DNA of 64,000 nucleotides, taken from NCBI RefSeq assembly GCF_019749295.1, contig NZ_JACWFG010000005.1:62001-126000 (forward strand), given 5' to 3'. The notes beneath the pieces were generated by a model. It ran no database searches and had not been told where the DNA came from. It saw only the letters and a program-made list of their open reading frames with translations. Within the stretch, counting starts at the first letter, position 1. Each line of letters begins with the position of its first letter. This document shows positions 8,790 through 16,326 of this stretch, piece after piece. This stretch comes from Neobacillus niacini (lineage in GTDB: Bacteria > Bacillota > Bacilli > Bacillales > Cytobacillaceae). A program made the translations under genes and the position numbers.

Positions 8790-10412
8790 TTAATTATTGT
8801 ACATCTCCGCAACTTGCTTTTGTACCTCACTATTTTCAAGATACTCATCATAAGTCATTTGCTTATCAACTAATCCATTCGGAGTTAATTCAAAGACCCG
8901 ATTAGCAATGGTTTGGATAAACTGATGGTCATGGGAAGAAAAGAGCAAAGAACCTTTAAAGTTGATTAAACCATTGTTTAATGCTGTAATGGATTCCAAA
9001 TCGAGATGGTTGGTTGGTTCATCGAGAAGTAAAACGTTAGCTCCGTTTAACATCATCTTAGAAAGCATACAACGAACTTTTTCTCCACCGGAAAGTACGC
9101 TTGCCTTTTTAAGAACTTCTTCACCGGAAAATAGCATTCTTCCTAGGAAACCTCTTAAGAAACTTTCACTTTCATCCTTAGGAGAGAACTGACGAAGCCA
9201 ATCCACCAGATTTAACTCGCTGTTTTCAAAGTACTCAGAGTTATCCTTAGGGAAATAGGCCTGAGAAGTGGTAATGCCCCATTTAAAGGTTCCGCTGTCA
9301 GCTTCCATTTCACCCATTAATATTTTGAAAAGAGTGGTTTTTGCAACTTCATTAGGTCCTACAAGAGCAATTTTATCACCCTTGTTCATAAAAAAGCTGA
9401 CATTATTAAGAACTTTTACACCATCAATTGTTTTTGTTAACCCTTCGACCATTAATAGATCATTACCAATTTCACGCTCCGGTGTAAATCCAACGAATGG
9501 ATAGCGGCGCGAGGATGGACGAATATCGTCAAGAGTAATTTTATCTAATAACTTTTTACGGGAAGTGGCCTGTTTTGATTTAGATGCATTCGCACTAAAA
9601 CGAGCAATAAAGGCTTGAAGCTCTTTAATTTTCTCTTCCTTTTTCTTGTTAGCATCTGAAGTCAGTCTTGTAGCTAATTGACTTGATTCATACCAGAAAT
9701 CATAGTTACCTACATAAATTTGAATTTTTCCAAAGTCTAAATCCGCTATATGGGTACAGACTTTATTTAAGAAATGACGGTCATGGGATACGACAATCAC
9801 TGTATTTTCAAAGTTAATTAGGAATTCTTCTAACCATTGAATAGCCTTAATATCTAAATGGTTGGTTGGCTCATCTAGTAATAATACATCAGGTCTGCCA
9901 AAAAGCGCCTGTGCAAGAAGGACCTTTACTTTTTCAGAGCCTGTTAATTCGGCCATTTTTTTATAATGTAAGTCTTCACCGATTCCAAGACCCTTTAAGA
10001 GAATAGCTGCTTCCGGTTCTGCTTCCCAACCGTTTAATTCAGCGAATTCACCTTCAAGCTCAGCTGCTTTCATCCCATCTTCATCAGTGAAGTTTTCCTT
10101 CATATAAATAGCGTCTTTTTCTTGCATCACTTGATAAAGTCTTGCATGTCCCATAATTACGGTCTTTAATACTTCTTGTTCTTCGTATTCAAAGTGGTTC
10201 TGTTTTAATACTGCCATCCGTTCATTTGGACCGAGTTGAACGGTCCCGGTTTGAGATTCAATCTCTCCAGATAAAATCTTCAAAAAGGTAGACTTCCCAG
10301 CGCCGTTTGCACCGATTAGACCATAGCAATTTCCAGGTGTAAATTTAATATTTACATCTTCAAATAACTTCCGGTCTCCATATCTTAAACTTACGTTACT
10401 TACAGTTATCAT
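8790..10412 (-). CDS. ykpA: ABC-F family ATPase YkpA
   Basis: This soluble protein of two fused ABC domains has 540 residues, the same length as B. subtilis YkpA, and matches it almost throughout. ABC-F proteins act on ribosomes. The first Walker A is GANGAGKST; both domains have LSGGEKV- or LTGSEKV-type signatures and LLLDEPTNHLD Walker B motifs. The second Walker A reads GPNEVAKTT, lacking the two middle glycines. The ATG at 10412 has GGAGG ten bases upstream; the open frame runs 28 codons further without support. No leader attenuator is seen, consistent with a housekeeping ABC-F. Confidence 0.93.
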   Translation of the reverse strand: MITVSNVSLRYGDRKLFEDVNIKFTPGNCYGLIGANGAGKSTFLKILSGEIESQTGTVQLGPNERMAVLKQNHFEYEEQEVLKTVIMGHARLYQVMQEKDAIYMKENFTDEDGMKAAELEGEFAELNGWEAEPEAAILLKGLGIGEDLHYKKMAELTGSEKVKVLLAQALFGRPDVLLLDEPTNHLDIKAIQWLEEFLINFENTVIVVSHDRHFLNKVCTHIADLDFGKIQIYVGNYDFWYESSQLATRLTSDANKKKEEKIKELQAFIARFSANASKSKQATSRKKLLDKITLDDIRPSSRRYPFVGFTPEREIGNDLLMVEGLTKTIDGVKVLNNVSFFMNKGDKIALVGPNEVAKTTLFKILMGEMEADSGTFKWGITTSQAYFPKDNSEYFENSELNLVDWLRQFSPKDESESFLRGFLGRMLFSGEEVLKKASVLSGGEKVRCMLSKMMLNGANVLLLDEPTNHLDLESITALNNGLINFKGSLLFSSHDHQFIQTIANRVFELTPNGLVDKQMTYDEYLENSEVQKQVAEMYNN

Positions 10413-10627
10413 TGTATAATATCCTCCAACAGCAAAATATCTACTAATTATACCATTAAAATGGGTGAAGAGCGAATTCTTTGTTGAAAGGGACATTTTG
10501 ATGGGAGAAAATAAAATAAATTGAAGAAAATTTTTCTAATTTTTTTTCGTAGTTTTCACACTTTATTCATATTTTTGTTGTAGAATTATCGTAAAGAAGT
10601 ACTGAAGGAATAAAGTGGGTGAGAAGT

Positions 10628-10762
10628 ATGTCGAAAAAGCAACTTACTGAATTTGTTAATAAGTTAAAACAGGCCGGAATAAAAGCAAGTTTAACAAAAC
10701 CAAAGTCAAACTACCTATTATCTCTGCAGCAAATAAAAAAGTTTCCTTCATCCGTGAATTAA
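10628..10762 (+). CDS. Small hypothetical protein, 44 residues
   Basis: The ORF begins MSKKQLTEFVNKLKQAG and is rich in lysine, and I do not recognise a family. GTGGGTGAGAAGT precedes the ATG as a plausible ribosome binding site. A strong terminator follows within ten bases of the stop, supporting a real short gene. It is probably a soluble, helical, basic protein. Confidence 0.55.
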   Translation: MSKKQLTEFVNKLKQAGIKASLTKPKSNYLLSLQQIKKFPSSVN

Positions 10763-10771
10763 ATAGGTAAT

Positions 10772-10808
10772 AAAAAGCGATTAATCCAGAGGACTAACCG
10801 CTTTTTTT
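10772..10808. terminator. Bidirectional terminator
   Basis: AAAAAGCG...GGAC/CGCTTTTTTT form a stem between the small plus-strand ORF and the minus-strand sco gene, with T-runs on both strands. Confidence 0.8.
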
Positions 10809-10814
10809 ATGCTC

Positions 10815-11414
10815 TTATTCAATTTCATCCATGATTTCATCATAAACTTCTTGTTTATTAAATTCTTCACCCATTGGAAACTTAGAAATGTATTGATTAT
10901 TTTCATCGATTAAATAGGTGAAGGATGTATGAACAAATTGACCATTGCCAGGGTCTTTATATTGGAACTGCAGCGATTCTGCTACTTCCCTAATTTTTTT
11001 CTGGTCCTCTTTAATAGTTTCTTGGTTACCAGTGAGGAAAATCCAGTTGTCGGAATTTTGAATTTCGAAAGCGTTCATATACTTTTGCAGCACCTCAGGG
11101 GTGTCACGGTAAGGATCTATCGTAATCGTAACGAACTCAATTTCTTTACCGAAGACATCACTCTTTTCTAAATCACTCTGTAATTGCACCATCTTCTGCG
11201 TTGTGGTGGGGCAAATATCTGGACAATGAGTATAAATAAATTCCACAAGCTTTAGTTTTTTATCTTCACCAAAGCTATAAGATTCACCATTGTGTTTAAG
11301 TAAGGTAATATTTGCAGGTACTTTGGAACTTGCATCCCGAATCAGAAAATAAGAGATTCCAGCTGTAATCAAAATGAACACTGCCAAACTACATATTATA
11401 TAGATTTTTTTCAT
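10815..11414 (-). CDS. SCO1/SenC family copper chaperone (YpmQ-like)
   Basis: This membrane-anchored thioredoxin-fold protein of 199 residues has an N-terminal helix (residues 4-22). The copper-binding motif is C-P-D-I-C-P near residue 71, and a conserved His lies in HTSFTYLID near residue 160. Sco proteins deliver copper to the CuA site of oxidase subunit II. The window contains a CuA subunit at 40.6-41.1 kb, a possible client, although the two are not neighbours. AGGAGGGA precedes the ATG. Confidence 0.92.
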   Translation of the reverse strand: MKKIYIICSLAVFILITAGISYFLIRDASSKVPANITLLKHNGESYSFGEDKKLKLVEFIYTHCPDICPTTTQKMVQLQSDLEKSDVFGKEIEFVTITIDPYRDTPEVLQKYMNAFEIQNSDNWIFLTGNQETIKEDQKKIREVAESLQFQYKDPGNGQFVHTSFTYLIDENNQYISKFPMGEEFNKQEVYDEIMDEIE

Positions 11415-11508
11415 GATTTCTCCCTCCTAACATAAAGATAAAGGAGTTTTTTATAAAAAGATGTGGATATTTCGTGAACATTATTTAGTAGTACTAGCAC
11501 TAAAACAT

Positions 11509-12213
11509 TTAGTCAATCGTACAATGAGAAACTGGACAATTTCCGCAATCATTTTCTGCCTTAAGATATTCAATATTATGAATGATGATTTTTTTGTGGT
11601 CGATTGAGATAATTTGGTTTTTTTTTAAGTCAGTGAGCATTCGACTAACGATTTCTCTAGCTGTGCCACAAAAATGAGCCAAATCCTGTGTGGTAATGGG
11701 TACTGTGATATGAATTCCGTCATCTTTATGTAAGCCATAGCTGTTTGATAATCGAATTAATGTAGAATAGAGTGCACCTTTTTTACCAAATAAGACTAAA
11801 TCTCGAAATTTGGTCATTGTTCTTCTAATATGATCATTCATCCATTTAATAAATTGATAGCCTAAATTACTATTTTGAAATAAGGCTTTCTCTAACATGT
11901 CTAATTGAATACCTGCCACATGACCATCTTCAATTACTCTTGCATTGAAAATGTATCTTGGATCTTCAGTAAATAGAGTCAGCTCACCAACGATATCATG
12001 CGTAGAGCATAAGCGTAAATATAATTCCTCACCCTCGGCGTTCATTTTCGATATTTGGATTCTTCCAGAGAGGATAAGGAACATTTCTGAGGCAGGCTGA
12101 CCTTCTTGAAACAGAAACGAACCTTTTTTAATTTCAACCATTCTTCCTGCAGAATGTAAAAGATCTATCAATTCCTTGGTAAGTAGATTCTCGGTTTGTA
12201 TCTTAGTATTCAT
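11509..12213 (-). CDS. fnr: Anaerobic regulator Fnr
   Basis: This Crp/Fnr-family protein has a cyclic-nucleotide-binding-like fold (about residues 10-140) and a winged helix (about 160-215, with TTQDLAHFCGTAREIVSRML). The C-terminal cluster C-x2-C-x4-C (CGNCPVSHC) is the signature of Bacillus Fnr, where it holds an oxygen-labile 4Fe-4S cluster. The length is about 234 residues against 238 in B. subtilis. The ATG at 12213 has AGGTGG just upstream; a GTG three codons earlier is an alternative. Likely targets in this window are the two narK-type genes and perhaps pflB. Confidence 0.95.
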   Translation of the reverse strand: MNTKIQTENLLTKELIDLLHSAGRMVEIKKGSFLFQEGQPASEMFLILSGRIQISKMNAEGEELYLRLCSTHDIVGELTLFTEDPRYIFNARVIEDGHVAGIQLDMLEKALFQNSNLGYQFIKWMNDHIRRTMTKFRDLVLFGKKGALYSTLIRLSNSYGLHKDDGIHITVPITTQDLAHFCGTAREIVSRMLTDLKKNQIISIDHKKIIIHNIEYLKAENDCGNCPVSHCTID

Positions 12214-12339
12214 ATATCCCACCTGTAATTGTTTGACCTACTTTTATATTAAGTGTAAAACAAGTAGAGAAATAGGCGAAATAAAGTCAAACTTGTTAAA
12301 CATTTATGAAATTTTGCATATAATAAAAATATGAGTACT

Positions 12340-12368
12340 TTGACAAGCGTTTCTGATTATTGTATTCT
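12340..12368 (+). promoter_or_regulatory. Sigma-A promoter of the mutS2-like leader
   Basis: TTGACA at 12340-12345, a 17-base spacer and TATTCT at 12363-12368 predict a start near 12375. This would give a leader RNA of about 330 bases before the mutS2-like start codon. Confidence 0.75.
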
Positions 12369-12408
12369 TTAAAAGAATCAATATTTTCTAAATAAGGGAG
12401 TATGTTGT

Positions 12409-12432
12409 ATGTTAGGTGTCGTTCTTAACTAA
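12409..12432 (+). CDS. Putative leader peptide MLGVVLN
   Basis: A seven-codon ORF (ATG to TAA) has AAGGGAG eight bases upstream, an ideal spacing. Its last codons are the left arm of a long inverted repeat, so a ribosome stalled here would change the RNA fold. This is the arrangement of antibiotic-sensing attenuator leaders in Firmicutes. An overlapping ORF from 12402 has the ribosome binding site too close. Confidence 0.55.
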   Translation: MLGVVLN

Positions 12433-12527
12433 TCCAATCAATTGGATATTTTCATTCCATTTTGCCTATTTCAATTTTAGTTGAACTTTAGGTCTATTTG
12501 AGTGTGTTTTGGAATGAAGTTAAGAAC
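12421..12527 (+). promoter_or_regulatory. Structured leader RNA with nested inverted repeats
   Basis: GTTCTTAACT (12421-12430) pairs with AGTTAAGAAC (12518-12527). Inside it, TTCATTCCA (12451-12459) pairs with TGGAATGAA (12510-12518), and a small hairpin ATCCAAT/ATTGGAT sits at 12432-12447. The outer left arm overlaps the leader peptide codons and stop. The design suggests that translation of the leader controls folding ahead of the terminator at 12646. Confidence 0.65.
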
Positions 12528-12645
12528 AATGGGCATACCAAGCATACATTTTTTCTCCATGTTGCTGTGTACCTTCTAAGTAGACAGTTTTTTTTATGGA
12601 TTAACTTGTATATTAAAAGCGAGTAAGTACTCGTTTTATTCGTGC

Positions 12646-12687
12646 AGCCGCAATGACATTGTTCATTGCGGCTATTTTTATTTTATT
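12646..12687 (+). terminator. Attenuator terminator upstream of the mutS2-like gene
   Basis: A perfect 11-bp stem (AGCCGCAATGA/TCATTGCGGCT) with a 6-base loop is followed by ATTTTTATTTTATTTT. It lies inside the leader, only about 20 bases before the ribosome binding site of the downstream gene. Read-through must therefore be regulated for the gene to be expressed. Confidence 0.85.
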
Positions 12688-12703
12688 TTGGAGGGAAAAA
12701 ACA

Positions 12704-14632
12704 TTGAATACACATACATTTAAGGTTTTGGAAGTACAGGAGATTAAAGAGAGAATAGCTGAATTTGCTTTAACGAATGAAGGAAAAGAAAAAATCTATA
12801 ACCTTGAACCTTCTACACATTTGAAGCAAATTGAAGCATGGCTTGATGAAGTCTCTGAAGGTGTTGAAATTCTCAAGAAGAGCTCAAGTGTACCTGTCCA
12901 TGGGCTAGGAGGAATGGGACAGATTTTATTAAAATTAAATAAAGGTACTGCATTACGTCCAGACCAATTAACCAAGCTTTACGATTTCCTAGATTGTTGT
13001 GGGAAGATGCGACGCTTTATGAAAGATAAAGAGTTTTATGCACCTAGAGTTTCCTCGTATGTGGACGTGATTGAAGAATTGCCAGAGCTTGCTGGTGAGA
13101 TCATTCGCTGCATACGAAATGGAAGGGTAGATGATTATGCAACAAAAGAATTATTGAAAATTAGAAAACAGATTGCCATTCATGAGGAGCGGTTAAAGGA
13201 AAAAACGATGCAGTTGATTCGCTCAAATAAATATAAAACATATTTACAAGAGAATGTTGTCAGTCAAAGAGATGGGCGATATGTTATTCCCATTAAGAAG
13301 GAATATCGGAATAAAATTAAAGGGGCAGTACTGGATACTTCTGCTTCCGGTTCAACGTTATTTATCGAGCCGGAGGAGATCGCCTTATTTCAAGAGCAAT
13401 TAACGTTGCTGCTAGCGGATGAGGATGTTGAGGTTCAAAAAGTCTTGTCCTATTTAACAGGATTAGTTGAGGAGAAAGAGCAGCAAATTGTTTTAGCAAT
13501 CGAAACCATGGTCCATTATGACTTTTTATTTGCTAAAGCGAAATATAGCAGGTCTATTAATGCTGTGAAGGTTAAGGTAAATGACCATCAAGAGATAAAG
13601 TTAATTCAAGCAAAGCACCCACTCCTAGGTGATAAAGCCGTTCCATTATCATTAGAGATGAAGGATGGGCAAAATGCTCTTGTCATAACAGGTCCAAATA
13701 CAGGAGGAAAAACAGTTAGTATTAAAACAATAGGTTTGTTGACGTTTATGGTCCAGTGCGGACTCCACATTCCTGCTTCTAAAGAGAGTAATCTTAATGT
13801 TTTTCAAAAGATTTTAGTAGATATTGGCGATGGTCAAAGTATTAGCGAAAATTTAAGTACATTTAGCTCACGAATAGTGAATATTATCGAAATCCTTAAG
13901 GATACCAATGACCAAAGTTTAGTTCTTCTTGATGAACTTGGGTCTGGAACAGATCCAGGGGAAGGGATGGGTCTGGCGACTGCCATTTTAGAACAACTTT
14001 TTAACAAGGGAGCGATTATTTTAGCAACAACACACTACAGTGAAATAAAAGAGTTTGCTGAAGAACATCCGGGATTTATAAATGGATCGATGGAATTTGA
14101 TATTGAGACACTCAGCCCTACCTACCGCCTTCATATAGGAAAAGGAGGAGAGAGCCAGGCCTTTGCGATTGCCTTAAAACTAGGAATTCATCCGAAAATC
14201 ATTGAGCGGGCACATCAAGTAACGTATAAAGAAATAAAACACTATGACAATAAAGTAACAGATATCTGGAAACTGAAGGAATTAGAAAAACAAGTGATTG
14301 TTAATAAATACAAACATAGAAAAAAGGCTGATATACCTTTGACCAAGTTTAATGATTTCAGTCAAGGGGATAATGTGAAGATTTCACCGACAAATGAATT
14401 CGGGATTGTTTATAGCGGTCCTGATCAGCAAGGAAACTATATGGTACAAGTTAAAGGAGAAAAAATATCTGTTAACCACAAAAGAATAAAGCTTTATATC
14501 GCCGCTAAAGATCTTTATCCAGAGGATTATGATTTCGATATAATTTTTCAATCGAAAGAAAACCGGAAGAAAAGTAAAATACTTTCCAAAAGGCATGATG
14601 ATGAAGTAATTATTGAGCATAGTGATATTTGA
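12704..14632 (+). CDS. MutS2-like ATPase lacking the Smr domain
   Basis: About 642 residues against about 785 for MutS2. The MutS2 core is present: N-terminal lever/clamp region, Walker A GPNTGGKT near residue 340, Walker B LVLLDELGSGTDP, and H-loop ATTHYSE. A KOW-like segment near residues 565-620 (GDNVKISPTNEFGIV onward) follows. The C-terminal Smr nuclease domain is absent. B. subtilis MutS2 has been reported to split collided ribosomes, so this shorter paralogue may act on stalled ribosomes; that is inference. The start is TTG 12704 with GGAGGG nine bases upstream. An attenuator with a leader peptide precedes it. Confidence 0.85.
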   Translation: MNTHTFKVLEVQEIKERIAEFALTNEGKEKIYNLEPSTHLKQIEAWLDEVSEGVEILKKSSSVPVHGLGGMGQILLKLNKGTALRPDQLTKLYDFLDCCGKMRRFMKDKEFYAPRVSSYVDVIEELPELAGEIIRCIRNGRVDDYATKELLKIRKQIAIHEERLKEKTMQLIRSNKYKTYLQENVVSQRDGRYVIPIKKEYRNKIKGAVLDTSASGSTLFIEPEEIALFQEQLTLLLADEDVEVQKVLSYLTGLVEEKEQQIVLAIETMVHYDFLFAKAKYSRSINAVKVKVNDHQEIKLIQAKHPLLGDKAVPLSLEMKDGQNALVITGPNTGGKTVSIKTIGLLTFMVQCGLHIPASKESNLNVFQKILVDIGDGQSISENLSTFSSRIVNIIEILKDTNDQSLVLLDELGSGTDPGEGMGLATAILEQLFNKGAIILATTHYSEIKEFAEEHPGFINGSMEFDIETLSPTYRLHIGKGGESQAFAIALKLGIHPKIIERAHQVTYKEIKHYDNKVTDIWKLKELEKQVIVNKYKHRKKADIPLTKFNDFSQGDNVKISPTNEFGIVYSGPDQQGNYMVQVKGEKISVNHKRIKLYIAAKDLYPEDYDFDIIFQSKENRKKSKILSKRHDDEVIIEHSDI

Positions 14633-14664
14633 AAGTCAGCCCTCCTACTCGGAGGGCTGACTTT
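14632..14664. terminator. Terminator after the mutS2-like gene
   Basis: A perfect 14-bp stem (AAAGTCAGCCCTCC/GGAGGGCTGACTTT) with a 5-base loop starts one base after the stop of the mutS2-like gene. The last codons of the opposing small ORF lie within it. Confidence 0.85.
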
Positions 14665-14791
14665 TGGCTGCGTATTTTTCTGCCAGCAGCTGTTTTACTT
14701 GGTTATAACTTAAACCTGACTGTTTGTTTAATCTCTTCACTTCTTCGATATCCGTTCCGACAACTGTTACTTTTTTTTCATTCGATTTCAT
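14645..14791 (-). CDS. Small hypothetical protein, 48 residues
   Basis: The minus-strand ORF begins MKSNEKKVTVVGTDIEEVKR and continues with NKQSGLSYNQVKQLLAEKYA. It looks like a short strand followed by two helices. The ATG has a very good GGAAGGAG ribosome binding site eight bases upstream. Its C-terminal codons run into the terminator of the opposing gene. I do not recognise a family, but the composition and start signals argue for a real gene. Confidence 0.65.
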   Translation of the reverse strand: MKSNEKKVTVVGTDIEEVKRLNKQSGLSYNQVKQLLAEKYAAKSQPSE

Positions 14792-14892
14792 TTTGATTAC
14801 TCCTTCCTAATTTATGTTTATGGTAAAGATGTTTTTTTAAGCAATGAAAAGTGCATTTTTGGTACATACTATAAAAAAAGGAGGCGGTTCCC

Positions 14893-15078
14893 ATTTTTTA
14901 TGGTAAAAGGGCTAAGGATGAAGAAATTGAAGTAATTATGCTTGAAACCGAAATCTACTCTTGTATGGATAATGCTTGTATTGGTTGGATGAGAAAGGAT
15001 TTTGTAACTGACGATTTGCTATGCCCAATGTGTGGTAATGAAATGGCTGCAGAAATAAGAGAGCTTCCAAAAATATAA
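14893..15078 (+). CDS. YdjO-like small zinc-ribbon protein with an apparent ATT start
   Basis: The frame reads F-Y-G-K-R-A-K-D-E-E then SCMDNACIGWMRKDF and LLCPMCGNEM, ending in LPKI. This matches the cold-inducible YdjO family of about 60 residues, with four cysteines likely binding zinc. No ATG, GTG or TTG occurs at the expected start. An ATT at 14893 lies eight bases after a perfect GGAGG, and YdjO homologues start at this point. The first ATG in frame (14938) would delete 15 conserved N-terminal residues and has no ribosome binding site. Confidence 0.75.
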   Translation: MFYGKRAKDEEIEVIMLETEIYSCMDNACIGWMRKDFVTDDLLCPMCGNEMAAEIRELPKI

Positions 15079-15092
15079 TGAAGGTAGTAATC

Positions 15093-15125
15093 AAAAAGAC
15101 TGTCAAAATAAATGACAGTCTTTTA
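15093..15125. terminator. Bidirectional terminator
   Basis: AAAGACTGTCA and TGACAGTCTTT form an 11-bp stem with T-runs on both strands, between the ydjO-like gene and the splA-like gene. Confidence 0.85.
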
Positions 15126-15374
15126 TTGTTCGTCAAAGTCAAAGAAATGACCATCGAATGCTTGTTGTGCAGATTCGGAAGTTGTAAAGAGTGCATCATC
15201 ATCTTCAATAACATGAAAGGTTTCATTCAGAAATAACGCAAGTGCATTTGGATCCTTAGGATGAGCGACAATTTCTGCTGCCTTAATATTAGCTACAGTT
15301 GGTACATGTGGATTACGATATATCACAAACACTTCGTCGCCAGGTTTAGCACTCGAAATATCAACCATATCCAT
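15123..15374 (-). CDS. SplA-like regulator
   Basis: This 83-residue protein contains YRNPHVPTVANIKAAEIVAH and LALFLNETFHVIEDDDA, the pattern of SplA. In B. subtilis SplA negatively regulates splB, the spore photoproduct lyase. Here no splB follows, so it is an orphan copy or acts in trans. The start is supported by AGGAAGGTAACTAG upstream. Family assignment is from pattern memory; function here is inferred. Confidence 0.7.
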   Translation of the reverse strand: MDMVDISSAKPGDEVFVIYRNPHVPTVANIKAAEIVAHPKDPNALALFLNETFHVIEDDDALFTTSESAQQAFDGHFFDFDEQ

Positions 15375-15393
15375 ATCTAGTTACCTTCCTCTT

Positions 15394-15564
15394 TCATAAA
15401 TTCTCGTTTTGCTGGCGAATTTCATCACCGGTAATCAATACATTTGCATCCTCAAGTTCCTTATGTTGATCAACGGACTCACCAGGTACATATTTTTCAG
15501 AGGGATAAATACCTCCATGTATGGATGTTTGCTTCTTTTTGGAGAAATTAGATTCCTTAACCAT
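15394..15564 (-). CDS. Small hypothetical protein, 56 residues
   Basis: The protein starts MVKESNFSKKKQTSIHGGIY and ends DEIRQQNENL; it is polar, with no membrane segment. The ATG at 15564 has an excellent GGAGGTG ribosome binding site, whereas the longer frame to 15663 has none. It faintly resembles short YozQ-type proteins of Bacillus (Y-x-P-S-x-x-Y region), but I would not assign a family. Confidence 0.6.
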   Translation of the reverse strand: MVKESNFSKKKQTSIHGGIYPSEKYVPGESVDQHKELEDANVLITGDEIRQQNENL

Positions 15565-15669
15565 TACAAACACCTCCTTTTTTAAGCATTTGCTTTCTGT
15601 ATCAGGTTTATTCTTTCCTAAATTTTCAACAAAAAAAACTCCCCATTCTGGAGAGCGTGGCAACTTGTT

Positions 15670-15804
15670 CTATTCGTCCTTATTAGCTAAACAGCGATCG
15701 CATTCCATTAAGTAGCTTTCTGCCTGTTCTTCCATGTGCTGGCCGCATTCTGGACATTCCTTCTTTGGCAAAGTACGGAAAAATTCAACTGGACTAATTA
15801 ACAT
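15670..15804 (-). CDS. YhfH-type zinc-ribbon protein, copy 1
   Basis: A 44-residue protein with VEFFRTLPKKECPECGQHM and MECDRCL. The two C-x2-C knuckles indicate zinc binding, and the pattern matches the short YhfH family of unknown function. AGAGGAGGT precedes the ATG. It is almost identical to the next copy upstream, which differs mainly at residue 3-4 and in the last four residues. Confidence 0.8.
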   Translation of the reverse strand: MLISPVEFFRTLPKKECPECGQHMEEQAESYLMECDRCLANKDE

Positions 15805-15821
15805 TGGTAAAACCTCCTCTT

Positions 15822-15840
15822 TTTAATACAGTGTATTAAA
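15822..15840 (-). promoter_or_regulatory. 19-bp palindrome upstream of yhfH copy 1
   Basis: TTTAATACA-G-TGTATTAAA is a perfect 9-bp inverted repeat around one base, between a probable -10 element and the ribosome binding site. This is a typical repressor operator position. The corresponding site upstream of copy 2 is degenerate in its second half. Confidence 0.55.
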
Positions 15841-15886
15841 TATTTATTTGTTGTAGTACAGTATAGTTAAAAAAATTATCCTCTGT

Positions 15887-16021
15887 TTATTCTTCTCTTT
15901 TTGCTAAACAGCGGTCACATTCCATTAAGTAGCTTTCTGCTTGTTCTTCCATGTGCTGCCCACATTCTGGACATTCCTTTTTTGGCAAAGTACGGAAAAA
16001 TTCAACTGGATTCATTAACAT
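15887..16021 (-). CDS. YhfH-type zinc-ribbon protein, copy 2
   Basis: A 44-residue near-identical paralogue of the preceding gene, ending AKREE rather than ANKDE, with the same two C-x2-C motifs. GGGGGAG precedes the ATG at 16021. It lies 217 bases from copy 1, with matching upstream sequence, so each copy probably has its own promoter. Confidence 0.8.
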   Translation of the reverse strand: MLMNPVEFFRTLPKKECPECGQHMEEQAESYLMECDRCLAKREE

Positions 16022-16326
16022 TAAAATCTCCCCCTTTTTTAATACAGTTTATAAATTATTAACCTGTTGTAGTACAGTATAATCAAAAAAAATAAGTTTG
16101 TGTAGTCCTTTTGGAAAAATAATTTATTTTTTTTGAAAAATGATACATTTATCCTGTATAAAAATTTTGTGCAAGTTTGGTTCATACTATGTATGATAAG
16201 AAAAATTTATTTGGATAAAATAATTTAAATTCGACAATTTTGTGACAAAAACACTTCCCTGACGTATTGGTTTCCATTACAATCAAAGTAGAAAGAGATT
16301 AGTTAAAATAGGGGGGATGGATGTAA
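16022..16326. other. Intergenic region upstream of yhfH copy 2 and the sensor kinase
   Basis: This AT-rich stretch holds the duplicated yhfH promoter (TATACT-like -10 on the minus strand near 16073-16080). On the plus strand, TACAAT near 16279 is a possible -10 for the kinase, without a convincing -35. Nothing else was recognised. Confidence 0.4.

Larger units (their letters stand above)
15670..16082. repeat. Tandem duplication of yhfH with its promoter
   Basis: Two units of about 200 bases, offset by 216-217 bases, share the gene, the ribosome binding site region and the upstream motif GTTGTAGTACAGTATA. The high identity in both coding and non-coding parts indicates a recent duplication. 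Confidence 0.8.

Noticed and set aside
12402..12428. Alternative leader peptide starting at 12402
   Set aside because: The ribosome binding site lies only one base from this ATG; the ATG at 12409 has the proper eight-base spacing.
12653..12703. Upstream extension of the MutS2-like protein to 12653
   Set aside because: The added residues are encoded by the terminator hairpin and its T-tract; TTG 12704 has a perfect ribosome binding site.
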